DNA of 64,000 nt, taken from positions 1 to 64,000 of the forward strand of contig JANWKT010000013.1 of assembly GCA_025451235.1 (NCBI GenBank), written 5' to 3'. This document shows positions 25,383-35,588 of the stretch, piece by piece. The stretch is from Flavobacteriales bacterium. Its GTDB lineage: Bacteria > Bacteroidota > Bacteroidia > CAIKAF01. How positions within the stretch are numbered: the first letter of the stretch is position 1; the number at the start of each line of letters is the position of its first letter. The notes below the pieces were generated by a model that worked only from the letters and a program-made list of their open reading frames with translations, searched no databases and was not told the origin of the DNA. A program made the position numbers and the translations under genes.

Positions 25383-28300
25383 TTATGCACTGATCTTGGT
25401 CAACCATTTACGGAAGGGGAGGATCAGTTTATGTTTTATTTTATAAGCTACTATATACATACATGGTACCACCAATAAAGTAAGGAACGTGGCTACTGCT
25501 AATCCGAAAATAATGGTCCAGGCCAATGGTCCCCAGAAGGCTACATTGTCACCTCCTAAATGTAAATGTGGATTACCATGTGCCAACAATCCTCCAAAAT
25601 CAATATTCAAACCTATGGCCAATGGGATCAATCCTAATATAGCGGCCAAAGCAGTCAGGATCACCGGTGTCATTCTGGTAGCACCCGCCTCGATAACGGC
25701 CTCATATACACCCAACCCTCGGGCTCTTAATTCATCTGTAAACTCGATCAATAAGATCCCGTTCCGGATCACAATACCTGCGAGGGCAAATACACCTACG
25801 CCGGTCATTACGATCGACATGTTCATACCGGCCACGGTAAATCCGAAGAATATACCGATCATGCTAAATAATACCGTGCTGAAAATGAGTAAGGGTTTCA
25901 CCGCTGAGTTAAATTGGATCACCATGATCAGGAACATGAGAGCCAGTGCACCTAAAAAGGCAATTCCCAAAAAGTCGGCTGTTTCTTTTTGATCCTCTGC
26001 CTGTCCAGTAATTTTTATATCATAACCTGCCGGCTTTTTATACTCATCAATAACCAGTTGAATTTGTTTATTGATGGCATCAGGGGTGGAGGTGGATTTC
26101 ACCTTAGAAGATAAGTTCACCACCCGGCTTTGATTTTTCCGGTTGATCAGGTTAAACGACTCCAATCTTTTTATTTCAGTAAGGGAAGAAATAGGGACTT
26201 GTTTGAATCTTCCGGTGGCCATATCCATAAAGGAGATATTTACGTTGGCCAACTGATATACATCCTGACGATATTCAGGCTTCAATCTCAACATGATGGG
26301 CACATCATCTTCCGCTCCTTTTAGCTTAGAAACTTCTTTTCCAAATAAAGCTGTACGTAATTCTAATCCTACCTGCACAGTTGTAACTCCTTCGGCTTCC
26401 GCTTTCATGGCATCGGTTTGAAAAATGAACTCAGGTTTCCTTCTTTGCAGATCGGATTTGAGTTCCACCAGACCTTCAATATTTTCTTCTTCTATTTTTT
26501 GCTTCAGGTCGTTGGCAATGGAATCCAGGATGTTAAAATCATCTCCGGTGATCTCAATATTTACAGGTGGGCCTGTAGGCGGGCCTGCCGGCTCTTTATC
26601 TACGTTGATGATTACACCGCTGATAGGTTCGTTTTCAAATTTCAGCCGAATCGCTTCCAGGGTTTTTCGGGTACTGAAGTTTTTTCGTTCCGAAAACTTA
26701 ACAAATGCCACGGTTATTCTCACTTTATGTGGAGTTGGCACCCGATCTGGATTCTGAGGATCTCCAGCATTCAATCCAATATTGGTAATAATGGATTCCA
26801 CGTTCGGATTGTCTTTTCCTATTACTTCCTCAATTTTTTTCTCCAGGATCTTGGCAACAGAATCTGTTACAGAAGCATCTGTTCCCATGGGTAATTCTGC
26901 ATATACATAGGTAAAATTAGGTTCCGGATCTGGGAAGAATTCTACTTTGGGCTTGCTGGCAACAAAGACGAAGAAACTAACCCCTAATAATATAAAGGAC
27001 CCACCTACTGTAATCACAGGCATCCATCTCTTTACCAAGAAGGTGATCAACCTTTTATACAAACGGGTAAACTTGGGCCAAGCTTTATCCTGGAACAAAC
27101 GAACCAGTTTATTGAGAACAAAGAAATGCACCAGCACCATCACACTACAGAAAAGAAGTAAATTAGCAAGTACAGGAACTCTTAGTAAATGAAAGATCAA
27201 TCCTAACAATCCCAGCACTCCGGTTGCAATCAATGTTTTCTTTAAATTCGGCTTTCTCAAATGTTCATCTTTCCGCATAAACGAAACCGCAAACACGGGG
27301 TTGATCACAAATGCCACAAACAAGGAAGCGCCTAAGGTTATAATAAGCGTAATAGGTATATACGACATGAACTTACCTACAACCCCTGGCCAGAATAGCA
27401 ATGGAACGAATGGCCCTAAAGTGGTGAGTGTACCGGCTAACACTGGTATAAACACTTCCCCGGCCCCATATTTAGCTGCTTGTTCTATATTGAAAGGATA
27501 TTTATGTAGCAGTCGATGCGTATTTTCGATGACCACAATGGCATCATCCACAATGATCCCTAATGCCAACAGGAAGGAGAACAATACAATTACATTGAGG
27601 GTAAAATCCAATCCCGGCATCAGCATAAAGGCGATGAAGGAAGAAAGCGGGCCGGCCAAGGCAACGAAGAAGGCCGATTTGAATCCCATAAAGAACATCA
27701 ACACCACCAGCACCAAAATAAATCCTATGATCACTGTGTTGATCAGATCCGCTAATTGCACCCTGGTTTGGTTGGATTGATCCCCGGTAATGATCACATC
27801 CAGGTTTTCAGGAAATTTAGTTTCTTTAAATTCAGCAATGATCTTTTTAATGGCATCAGATGCCTGGATCAAATTCTCACCACTCCTTTTGATCACATTC
27901 AGGGTGATCACTTGTTTGCCATCTAATCGGGCATAGTCTTGTTTTTCTTTAAATCCATCCTTTACATCTGCAAAATCTCCTAATAAAGCAGTGGTTCCTG
28001 TAAAAGAGCGGATTACCAATGATTCGAGATTTTTTGGATCGGTTACCTGTCCGGTTACCCTTACATTTCGCCGTACACCGTTCTCAATTACTTCACCACC
28101 CGAAATGTTCACATTCCGGCGACCTACCGCTGCTTCAATGTCGCCAAAGGTAATACCTGCCTGCTGCATCTTAAAAAGATCCACCTCGATCTGAATTTCC
28201 CTTTCGAGTCCACCCACTTTGTCGACCCTCGTGATTTGCGGAAGGGTTTCTATTTTTTCTTCCAGGTCTTTTGCAAATTTTTCCAACTTATCCAGGGGAA

Positions 28301-28766
28301 GATCACCAGCCAAGTTAATGTTCATGATCGGCATTTCCGAAATGTCAAATTCCTGAATGGTGGGATCATCCATGAGATCTGCCGGCAGATCACTTTTTGA
28401 TTTATCCACTGCATCCTGAACCTTTTGTTTGGCCATAGGCACTTTCATATCGGTGCCGAATTCAACGGTAATGATCGATACATCACTTAAGGATTGTGAA
28501 GTAACCTTGCGAACTCCATTGATTGATTTGAGTTGCTTCTCAATGGGTTTGGTAACAAAGTTCTCAATATCTTCCGGGGTATTTCCAGGATAGATGGTGA
28601 CCACCGAAATGGTAGGAACCACAATATCCGGGAATTGCTCCTTGGGAATTCTTATATAAGATACAATTCCAGCAATCGAAATAAGGATGGTAATTACATA
28701 AATGGCAGTACGGTTCTTGATACACCAGTTTGTAAATTTCAGTTCTTTTAGTTTCTCCATTTCCAT
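25383..28766 (-). CDS. RND efflux pump inner-membrane transporter (AcrB/HAE1 family)
   Basis: A 1127-aa transporter. It has the typical two-halved RND layout: TM1 (~19-37), large porter loop starting IPKEQFPDIVVPTISVVTIYPGNTPEDIENFVTKP, TM2-TM6 (~335-480), a second half starting ~580, and TM8-TM12 near the end. The TM4 segment contains LGIIVDDAIVVIENTHR, holding the proton-relay Asp pair. An extra hydrophobic pair near 505-545 between TM6 and TM7 enlarges the central linker. It is the last gene of the TetR-TolC-MFP-RND operon and should export hydrophobic compounds or toxic agents by proton antiport. Confidence 0.92.
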   Translation of the reverse strand: MEMEKLKELKFTNWCIKNRTAIYVITILISIAGIVSYIRIPKEQFPDIVVPTISVVTIYPGNTPEDIENFVTKPIEKQLKSINGVRKVTSQSLSDVSIITVEFGTDMKVPMAKQKVQDAVDKSKSDLPADLMDDPTIQEFDISEMPIMNINLAGDLPLDKLEKFAKDLEEKIETLPQITRVDKVGGLEREIQIEVDLFKMQQAGITFGDIEAAVGRRNVNISGGEVIENGVRRNVRVTGQVTDPKNLESLVIRSFTGTTALLGDFADVKDGFKEKQDYARLDGKQVITLNVIKRSGENLIQASDAIKKIIAEFKETKFPENLDVIITGDQSNQTRVQLADLINTVIIGFILVLVVLMFFMGFKSAFFVALAGPLSSFIAFMLMPGLDFTLNVIVLFSFLLALGIIVDDAIVVIENTHRLLHKYPFNIEQAAKYGAGEVFIPVLAGTLTTLGPFVPLLFWPGVVGKFMSYIPITLIITLGASLFVAFVINPVFAVSFMRKDEHLRKPNLKKTLIATGVLGLLGLIFHLLRVPVLANLLLFCSVMVLVHFFVLNKLVRLFQDKAWPKFTRLYKRLITFLVKRWMPVITVGGSFILLGVSFFVFVASKPKVEFFPDPEPNFTYVYAELPMGTDASVTDSVAKILEKKIEEVIGKDNPNVESIITNIGLNAGDPQNPDRVPTPHKVRITVAFVKFSERKNFSTRKTLEAIRLKFENEPISGVIINVDKEPAGPPTGPPVNIEITGDDFNILDSIANDLKQKIEEENIEGLVELKSDLQRRKPEFIFQTDAMKAEAEGVTTVQVGLELRTALFGKEVSKLKGAEDDVPIMLRLKPEYRQDVYQLANVNISFMDMATGRFKQVPISSLTEIKRLESFNLINRKNQSRVVNLSSKVKSTSTPDAINKQIQLVIDEYKKPAGYDIKITGQAEDQKETADFLGIAFLGALALMFLIMVIQFNSAVKPLLIFSTVLFSMIGIFFGFTVAGMNMSIVMTGVGVFALAGIVIRNGILLIEFTDELRARGLGVYEAVIEAGATRMTPVILTALAAILGLIPLAIGLNIDFGGLLAHGNPHLHLGGDNVAFWGPLAWTIIFGLAVATFLTLLVVPCMYIVAYKIKHKLILPFRKWLTKISA

Positions 28767-28798
28767 AGGAAAACGGTTTTAGATATTGGTGAATAAAT

Positions 28799-29941
28799 TT
28801 ATTTCGTACTAATTACCTGACCATCTATTAAGTCCTGGTATCCATCTATAATAATAATGTCCCCTTCTTTTAAGCCAGAAAGAACCGAAGTATTTCCTCC
28901 ATAGTCTCCTCCAGTTTCAATGTCCACTTTTTTGGCTTTCATCGATCCATCTTTTTGCTTTTCTGCAATCAATATATAATAGCTTCCGTCGATATTTTTC
29001 TGAAGTATTTTGGAAGGGATCACCAATGCATTTTCAGTGGTTTCATCATTGATACGGATCTTGGCGATCAGGTTGGGACGTAAAAGTTTTTCCTTATTGT
29101 TGAGTTTAATATCTATGGTAAACGACCGCGACTGAGAACTTACCACCTGGCTTACAAAACTAACCTTGGCTTCATAAGTTTTATCAATATCCGGAATATA
29201 TACATTTACGGTAGCCCCTTTCTTGATCTTGCTGATATAAGTATCCGATACTTTGGCGGTGGCCTTCATATTATCCATATTTACCACTCGAATTCCATTG
29301 TATCCGGGAGAAGCCATTTCTCCCAGTTTAACAGTTATTTCATCAACAGTCCCCGAAAAAGGTGCAATTACTCTTGTCATGGCTAATTGCCCTTGTACGG
29401 CATTTTTTCTGGCTTGCATACTTTCCATTTGGGTTTTGGCTTGAAGATATTGGATTTCACTTCCAATTTTCTGATCCCACAATCTTTTTTGTTTTTCATA
29501 TGCGATGGTGGCCAATTCCAATCCAGTATTTACTTCCACCAACGTACTTTGAAGAGCGGATGATTCTGTGGAGGCCATGACCGTTCCTCTACCTACTTTA
29601 TCTCCAACCTTTACATTGATGCTGGTAATTAAACCGGGATTCGCCGGACTAACAAAGGCATTTTGTTCAGAATCTATGGTTCCTTGCAATTCGATAAAGT
29701 GTTGAAAAGGCTGAGGCTTTAATTCAACAATGTTCACGAGTTTTTTCTTGGAGCTTTTATCCGAGGTGTCGTTTTTAGCAATAAAGTCTTCCAGTTCAGC
29801 AATTTCTTTCTGGAGATCAACCAATTCCTGCTTTTTCTTGGTTAGCTTGGTTTTCTTTTTTTCCAGTTCGCTATTTCCGGTACTTCCACCGCAAGAAACC
29901 AGAACTGCGGAAATGGTTAAGATGGTAATAAGGCGCTTCAT
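28799..29941 (-). CDS. RND periplasmic adaptor (membrane fusion protein), lipoprotein
   Basis: A 380-aa adaptor. The signal ends in a lipobox (LVSCGG), so it is anchored by lipid. Residues ~25-60 form an extra charged helix (KKKTKLTKKKQELVDLQKEI) before the usual biotinyl-lipoyl domain. That domain begins IELQGTIDSEQNAFVSPANPGLITSINVKVGDKV; a helical hairpin (~120-175) and beta-barrel domains follow (GTVDEITVKLGEMASPG, VNVYIPDIDKTYEAKV). It links the RND transporter to the TolC-like channel encoded in the same operon. Confidence 0.92.
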   Translation of the reverse strand: MKRLITILTISAVLVSCGGSTGNSELEKKKTKLTKKKQELVDLQKEIAELEDFIAKNDTSDKSSKKKLVNIVELKPQPFQHFIELQGTIDSEQNAFVSPANPGLITSINVKVGDKVGRGTVMASTESSALQSTLVEVNTGLELATIAYEKQKRLWDQKIGSEIQYLQAKTQMESMQARKNAVQGQLAMTRVIAPFSGTVDEITVKLGEMASPGYNGIRVVNMDNMKATAKVSDTYISKIKKGATVNVYIPDIDKTYEAKVSFVSQVVSSQSRSFTIDIKLNNKEKLLRPNLIAKIRINDETTENALVIPSKILQKNIDGSYYILIAEKQKDGSMKAKKVDIETGGDYGGNTSVLSGLKEGDIIIIDGYQDLIDGQVISTK

Positions 29942-29962
29942 TTTATTTGGTCATTTAGTTAA

Positions 29963-31312
29963 TTAAAATTTATTCATTGATTTATCCAGCGCTATTTTTG
30001 AAACAAGAAGTTCGTAAATGGTCTGAAAATATTTTTGTTGAGCATCGAAATATTGTGATTCTGCCTGGGTAAGGTTAAGGCTTGAGATCAATCCTTCCTT
30101 GTATTTGATCGTGTTCACTCTCCTGATCTCTCCGGCCAGCTCAAAATTTTCTTTGGCGGTACGTAATTTACCATAGTTATTTTTTACTGAGATCTTAGCA
30201 CTCTTATACCCTAGTTCCAAACCATCCTGCACCATGAGTTTGGTGTTTTCTGTTTTTTGAATTTCAATTTTCAATTGTTTTAATTTGGATACACGATTCC
30301 AACTGGAAAAAATGGGCACCTTTAAGTTGAATCCCCAGATAACACCATTGAGGGTGGCAGTTGTACCATCAAGAAATATCCACCTGTCGTTATTAAAGAA
30401 ATTTCCACCTACCTGAAAAAAGGTGGAAAGAGATGGATAAGCGGATGCCCTTTGTAATTTATATTGATACTTATCAAGGTTTAGTTTCTGGTCGATGAGC
30501 CGATAATCAATATTTGAAGTGATGTCAATGGAGTCTTGCAGGCTATCAACCAGGTTGTCATAATTTGCATTCGCAATTAATGGTTCCAACTTATCGGTGA
30601 GAATGATCTCCTGATCCAGAGGATAAGCCATTTGGAACTTTAATGCATAGAGTGTTAATGCGATGTTGTTTTCAAGCTGAACTGAAAGATCTTTGATTTG
30701 AGATTGGGTTAGCTTTAATTGTTTAACATCCAGCTCCTCGATCAAGCCTTCTTTGAATATTTCTTCGGTTTGGGCAACTGTCTGTTCCAGCACTTTTAAA
30801 GTGGAATCAACTACCTTCTTTGACTCCTGTGCAATTAAAACAAGATAATAAGCCTTTACCACTTCTTCTTTTACCCCAATATCCGTTTTTTCTTTTTGCT
30901 GGGTGAGAAGGTTACCATACGCTTTTGCCGCAGCAATTCCAATAAAATACTGGCCATTCACCACCGACATGGAAGCAGTGGCCGACATGCTCATTGAATT
31001 AAGAGGCGATACCGGAATAGAAATGAATTGACCTGGAGGTCCACCGGCAAATGAAGCTGGTGCAACGAATACTGCAGGTGCGATATAGTATAAATAATCA
31101 ATGTTCCCGTTGATCTGCGGCAATCCCATGGCAATATTTTCCATCACAAAGGCCTTCCCTTTCTGAATATCTAAAGTGGCATTTTTTGAATTGGAATGAT
31201 TGGTTAATGCATATGCAACGGCTTGGTCTAAACTAAAACTCTTCACAGAATCGGATTGAGCTGCTAAACCTCCACAAAAAACGATTGACAAAATGAATAA
31301 GATTCTCTTCAT
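29963..31312 (-). CDS. TolC-family outer membrane efflux channel
   Basis: A 449-aa protein with signal peptide (FCGGLAAQ at ~20). SLDQAVAYALTNHSNSKNATLDIQKGKA is the opening of the OEP domain, and the internal duplication of long helices (about 130-270 and 330-445) with two short strand regions is the TolC layout. FQTIYELLVSKIALDKSMNKF at the end is typical of Bacteroidota members. It is the outer membrane exit duct of the pump in this operon. Confidence 0.9.
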   Translation of the reverse strand: MKRILFILSIVFCGGLAAQSDSVKSFSLDQAVAYALTNHSNSKNATLDIQKGKAFVMENIAMGLPQINGNIDYLYYIAPAVFVAPASFAGGPPGQFISIPVSPLNSMSMSATASMSVVNGQYFIGIAAAKAYGNLLTQQKEKTDIGVKEEVVKAYYLVLIAQESKKVVDSTLKVLEQTVAQTEEIFKEGLIEELDVKQLKLTQSQIKDLSVQLENNIALTLYALKFQMAYPLDQEIILTDKLEPLIANANYDNLVDSLQDSIDITSNIDYRLIDQKLNLDKYQYKLQRASAYPSLSTFFQVGGNFFNNDRWIFLDGTTATLNGVIWGFNLKVPIFSSWNRVSKLKQLKIEIQKTENTKLMVQDGLELGYKSAKISVKNNYGKLRTAKENFELAGEIRRVNTIKYKEGLISSLNLTQAESQYFDAQQKYFQTIYELLVSKIALDKSMNKF

Positions 31313-31315
31313 ACA

Positions 31316-31942
31316 TTATTGATTAAAATTCATTGATGCATAATTATCTGATAAATATTTTCTACCCTTATTACTGGCTATTGCACTTATATGGTATTTA
31401 AATACCTCTTTATATATCTCAATCGGATGAACATCCTTTCCAAAAGCATCCGAATTCTCAAAAATATTCATCACCATTAATATATAATTGGTGGAAAGAA
31501 CTGCAGTATTGATATCCTGCCGGTAATACCCCTCCTGGATCCCTTTAATGAGATTTTCCTCAATACATTTTCTTGAAAATGTCCACATAAATTCCCTATG
31601 CATCGCATAAGCTTCTGGATGGTATTTTTTAAGATCATATAAAATATTGGGTGGGACATCTCCTACATTTTGGACGATGCTTTTGAAAATTTCAAAATTT
31701 TCATCTATGGCATTCAGGTGCAGATCGATAATGGAACATATCTTCTCATGGTCCAGTTCCATGTCTAACTGTATGATCTGTTTGATCAGATCATTTTTAT
31801 CCTCTACATATTGGTAAAGCGTTTTTTTGGATATTCCCATTTCCCTGGCAATATCATCCATGGTCATACTTTTTACCCCATACTTGAGTATAAGTTTACC
31901 GGCTCCCTCTAATACCTTCTGTTTTTTAATATCCAATTCCAT
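31316..31942 (-). CDS. TetR/AcrR-family transcriptional regulator
   Basis: A 208-aa regulator. Residues ~8-55 are the TetR helix-turn-helix: VLEGAGKLILKYGVKSMTMDDIAREMGISKKTLYQYVEDKNDLI. The C-terminal ~150 residues are the ligand-binding and dimer region. Its stop is 3 bp from the tolC start, so it heads the efflux operon and most likely represses it, being relieved by an effector. A candidate operator lies in the promoter region upstream. Confidence 0.92.
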   Translation of the reverse strand: MELDIKKQKVLEGAGKLILKYGVKSMTMDDIAREMGISKKTLYQYVEDKNDLIKQIIQLDMELDHEKICSIIDLHLNAIDENFEIFKSIVQNVGDVPPNILYDLKKYHPEAYAMHREFMWTFSRKCIEENLIKGIQEGYYRQDINTAVLSTNYILMVMNIFENSDAFGKDVHPIEIYKEVFKYHISAIASNKGRKYLSDNYASMNFNQ

Positions 31943-31993
31943 GATTTACTGATAAATAATCCGAAACTTGGCGCAAAAGTTGAAATAAATCCC

Positions 31994-32026
31994 ATGGGAA
32001 ACAAATTTATTTTAAAACGTTTCCAT
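31994..32026. promoter_or_regulatory. Candidate TetR operator (inverted repeat)
   Basis: ATGGGAAAC (31994-32002) and GTTTCCAT (32019-32026) form an imperfect inverted repeat 16 nt apart in the spacer between the divergent tetR and DPP-IV genes. The position suits autoregulation of the efflux operon. The spacing is wide for a TetR operator, so this is tentative. Confidence 0.4.
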
Positions 32027-32126
32027 AGTTTTTAAGGGTTTTTAACCTGAAGAGCCTAAATCAACATAAAGAGTCTGAAAACCAATCGCGAAGTCCCTTA
32101 AAAACCTATTTTAGCAAAAAAAAACC

Positions 32127-34343
32127 ATGAAATACTACCTGAGCCTACTGTTTTTGCTGATCAGCGTTGGTTTATTAACCGCACAGAAAAACTTCACCAT
32201 TGCACAGGCCACCTTGGGTCAAAACAAGGAGTTTGCCCCCAAAACCTATAGTTTCGTGAAGTGGAGAGGGAATACCCATGACTTTACTTATTTGGTGGGG
32301 TACGATACTTTGATGATCGCTGAAGAAAAAACAGGCTGGGGTTTCAGACCATTAAGTGATTTATCTAAATTTAAAATGGCCTTGAATGGTTTTATCGTTG
32401 AACTTACAAATGGCATTTTCGGTGATGGGAAGGAGTGGAGCATAGAGAAGAACATTCCCTATTTCCCGTATAATTATGAGTGGATCTCGGATACAATCAT
32501 GAAGGTAGACGTTGCAGGACCCAAATTGAATCATGTATTTGCCTTCAGCCCTTTTTCAAATAGGATCACTGAGTTGTTTAACTATGACCTTTCTTCTTCA
32601 AATCCGAGCTATTCTCCAACAAATGGTGGAGTTGCGTATACCATAGAAAATAATCTTTTTTATAGTGGGAATGATGGCACCAGGACTTATTCCATTACAA
32701 ACGATCAGGATAAAGGGATCGTAAATGGGTCCAGCGTTCATCGGCAGGAATTTGGAATTGACAAGGGCATATTTTTTTCCCCGAAAGGAAACTATATTGC
32801 TTATTATAGAAAAGACGAAACCATGGTGGCCGACTATCCATTGGTGAATACGGCTTCAAGAATTGCCTCCGCTAAAAACATCAAGTATCCGATGACTGGA
32901 GAAAAAAGCGAAGAAGTAACGCTGGTGATCTTTAGCCCTAAAGGACGCCAATATACCACCGTAAAAACCGCAGGACCTGCAGAACAATATCTTACTTCCG
33001 TTACTTGGGATCCATCCGAAAAATATATTTATATAGGTGTCCTCAATCGTGATCAGAATCACCTTCAATTCAATAAGTATGATGCTACCAATGGGAATTT
33101 TGTTCAAACCCTTTTTGAAGAAAAGCATGATAAATACGTGGAGCCATTAAATCCTCTCACCTTCTTGAGCTCCCAACCCAACCAATTCATTTATCAATCA
33201 GCAAGAAGTGGTTATAATCATTTGTACTTATATGATACCAATGGAAAAATGATCAAGCAATTGACCGGTGGTAATTGGATCGTGACGGATCTGATCGGCA
33301 TGGATACAAAAGAGCAGAATGTTTATTTCATGTCGAATATGGATGAGGTATTGGGAAGGCATCTATGTATGGTGAATATTAAATCAGGAAAGATCACCCG
33401 TATTACTAAAACACCAGGAACCCATTCAGGTATACTTTCGCAAGATGGGTCGTTGTGGCTCGATTTTGTGAATAGTACGGATATTATCAATACCATTACA
33501 TTGATACAAACCAAAACAGGAAAACTGGCAGCTCCGTTGGTAACTGCTACGAATACTTATTCAGGTATCGATATGCCTAAACTGGAAATGGTGACCTTAG
33601 CGGCTGCGGATGGAAAAACTCCTTTGTATGGAAGATTGATCACTCCTCCCAATATGGATCCAACAAAAAAATATCCAGTGATTGTGTATGTATACGGAGG
33701 CCCACATGCACAGCTGGTAACCAATAGATGGCTGGGTGGAGCTTCTTTGTTTGAATACTACATGGCACAGCAAGGTTTTATCATGTTTACCATGGATAAC
33801 CGTGGATCATCAGGAAGAGGAATGGAATTTGAAAATGTGATCCACCGCCAACTGGGGCAAAATGAAATGGCCGACCAGATGAAAGGGGTAGAATTTTTAA
33901 AATCGTTGTCTTATGTAGATGGTGATCGTATGGGGGTGTATGGTTGGAGCTTTGGAGGATTTATGAGTACCTCTTTAATGCTCAACCATGGCGATGTATT
34001 TAAGGTAGGTGTGGCAGGTGGCCCTGTTTGTGATTGGAAGTATTACGAAATCATGTATGGTGAAAGATATATGGATACACCCCAGGATAACAAGGATGGA
34101 TATGAGAAAACCTCAGTGATCAATAAGGCTGGTCAATTAAAAGGAAGATTATTAGTGATCCACGGTGCACAGGACGATGTAGTGGTGATGCAAAATAGCA
34201 TGGAATTCATCAATGCCTGCATTAAAAAAGGCAAGCAGGTAGATTATTTCTTATATCCGGATCATCCACATAATGTGAGGGGTAAAGACAGGGTGCATTT
34301 AAATACAAAGATCGCAGATTACTTTATTACTCATTTAAAATAG
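32127..34343 (+). CDS. Dipeptidyl peptidase IV-type serine protease (S9B)
   Basis: A 738-aa secreted protease with signal peptide (1-20, GLLTAQ). Residues ~20-480 form the DPP-IV N-terminal beta-propeller (Pfam DPPIV_N-like), and ~490-738 the alpha/beta hydrolase. The nucleophile is Ser608 in GWSFGG; Asp683 in HGAQDDVVV and the His of PDHPHNV complete the triad. It removes X-Pro or X-Ala dipeptides from peptide N-termini, fitting a protein-feeding lifestyle. No T9SS tail is present, so it is probably periplasmic. It is divergent from the efflux operon. Confidence 0.92.
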   Translation: MKYYLSLLFLLISVGLLTAQKNFTIAQATLGQNKEFAPKTYSFVKWRGNTHDFTYLVGYDTLMIAEEKTGWGFRPLSDLSKFKMALNGFIVELTNGIFGDGKEWSIEKNIPYFPYNYEWISDTIMKVDVAGPKLNHVFAFSPFSNRITELFNYDLSSSNPSYSPTNGGVAYTIENNLFYSGNDGTRTYSITNDQDKGIVNGSSVHRQEFGIDKGIFFSPKGNYIAYYRKDETMVADYPLVNTASRIASAKNIKYPMTGEKSEEVTLVIFSPKGRQYTTVKTAGPAEQYLTSVTWDPSEKYIYIGVLNRDQNHLQFNKYDATNGNFVQTLFEEKHDKYVEPLNPLTFLSSQPNQFIYQSARSGYNHLYLYDTNGKMIKQLTGGNWIVTDLIGMDTKEQNVYFMSNMDEVLGRHLCMVNIKSGKITRITKTPGTHSGILSQDGSLWLDFVNSTDIINTITLIQTKTGKLAAPLVTATNTYSGIDMPKLEMVTLAAADGKTPLYGRLITPPNMDPTKKYPVIVYVYGGPHAQLVTNRWLGGASLFEYYMAQQGFIMFTMDNRGSSGRGMEFENVIHRQLGQNEMADQMKGVEFLKSLSYVDGDRMGVYGWSFGGFMSTSLMLNHGDVFKVGVAGGPVCDWKYYEIMYGERYMDTPQDNKDGYEKTSVINKAGQLKGRLLVIHGAQDDVVVMQNSMEFINACIKKGKQVDYFLYPDHPHNVRGKDRVHLNTKIADYFITHLK

Positions 34344-34398
34344 AAAATGGTAACCACCAAATAATATTTATATTTACTGGCAACCAATTTTCAAGAAG

Positions 34399-34959
34399 AT
34401 GAGAAAAATATATTTGATGATCATAGGGTTATTTTTATTAGCCTCCTGTGGTTCGAAGAAAGTTACTCCTGAAATATTTTTAATTCCGTCAGGTTATAGA
34501 GGAACGGTGAAGGTGGTTTTTAACGAACCCTGTGGAAGCAAAGAGAGCCTGGAAGGCAACAAACGGCTATATATCATTCCCGAAAACGGAGTTTTGATCA
34601 CTCAGTTCAAACAGGAGTTAGGCATCATTAACCAGGAGTATTATTATATCGATGCAAAAGGGGGCCGTCAATTGATCCCAAAAATGATGTTACAGGATTT
34701 TAATGAGGAAACCACTACGAAGATCAATGAGCATGAGCCATCGAGAGACCAGGTAGGCATATTTCAATGGGGTACTACAGGTGAAATGCAAACGCAGGGA
34801 GAAGAAAAATTTAGTTTTTATATTTTCCAGGTAGGCACGTATACAGAAGTAAGAGATAGCTTTACCACCCTGTTTCAGGGCGATGGGATCTACGAACATA
34901 AGTTTGATTCGATCTCAAATGTGATGGTTCGTTTGTGCAGAACAGCTACGGTGAAATGA
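34399..34959 (+). CDS. Lipoprotein of unknown function
   Basis: A 186-aa protein with lipobox (FLLASC at ~13-18). The mature part opens PEIFLIPSGYRGTVKVVF, a pattern seen in a small family of Bacteroidota lipoproteins whose domain I cannot name with certainty. KRLYIIPENGVLITQF continues the beta-rich fold. The last third (FYIFQVGTYTEVRDS) looks extended. It follows the DPP-IV gene by 55 bp. Its 3' end overlaps, on the other strand, the tail of the broken ORF6N gene. Confidence 0.7.
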   Translation: MRKIYLMIIGLFLLASCGSKKVTPEIFLIPSGYRGTVKVVFNEPCGSKESLEGNKRLYIIPENGVLITQFKQELGIINQEYYYIDAKGGRQLIPKMMLQDFNEETTTKINEHEPSRDQVGIFQWGTTGEMQTQGEEKFSFYIFQVGTYTEVRDSFTTLFQGDGIYEHKFDSISNVMVRLCRTATVK

Positions 34960-35516
34960 GTTGGATTTAGGATCATTTAGGGGTTTAAATCCAATCTCTT
35001 TTCTTGGCTTAGGAGCTTCTTGTTTTTCAATTAGCTCGTCCAAGTAGGTAAAAACAAGTTCGATATTTTTATCGTGGTTGTCCAATTTCTTTTTTATCTT
35101 TTCTATTTCCAACTGCAAGGTGGTAGTATCCATTAGCATGGTCCTCATCTTTGTAAATATTCTGATGATCTGAATATTTACCTCAATGGCTTTTTCGCTG
35201 TTTAAAACACTGGAAAGCATAGCTACTCCTTGTTCAGTAAATGCGATAGGAGCATATCGAATACCGCCTCTAGCGTTTGAGGTCGCAATTTGCGACCTCA
35301 AAATATTCCATTCATTGTTAGAGAGTTGAAACATAAAATCTTCAGGAAATCTGGTAGATTACGCTTCACCTGTTCTTTTAACCTTTTGGTTTCAACCTCA
35401 TAGAGTTTTGCAAGATCGCTGTCCAGCATTACTTTTTGTTCACGGATGATAAATATTTTACTCGTAATTATTTCGTCAGTTATTTTTAGGTTAGTTGCCA
35501 TTGGTTTTTTCTCCAT
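34915..35516 (-). pseudogene. ORF6N/KilA-N-type DNA-binding protein, frameshifted
   Basis: Two overlapping frames together make one ORF6N domain protein. The N-terminal part (35516 to ~35356) reads KVMLDSDLAKLYEVETKRLKEQVKRN, and the C-terminal part reads FMFQLSNNEWNILRSQIATS and YAPIAFTEQGVAMLSSVLNSEKAIEVNIQIIRIF. In intact relatives the join is RFPEDFMFQL; here one base is missing near 35353-35356. This is either a real frameshift or an assembly error. Such proteins are usually phage or mobile-element derived, so this may be a decaying remnant. The C-terminal helix is a coiled coil. Confidence 0.75.
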
Positions 35517-35588
35517 TTTGCTAATTTATTTGTCGGATTGACATTGAATAAAATAGAAAAAATTTTAATTGCAACAAACCGCCCTGGT

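Noticed and set aside
25489..25992. 167-aa plus-strand ORF inside the RND gene
   Set aside because: Antisense shadow of a clear transporter gene.
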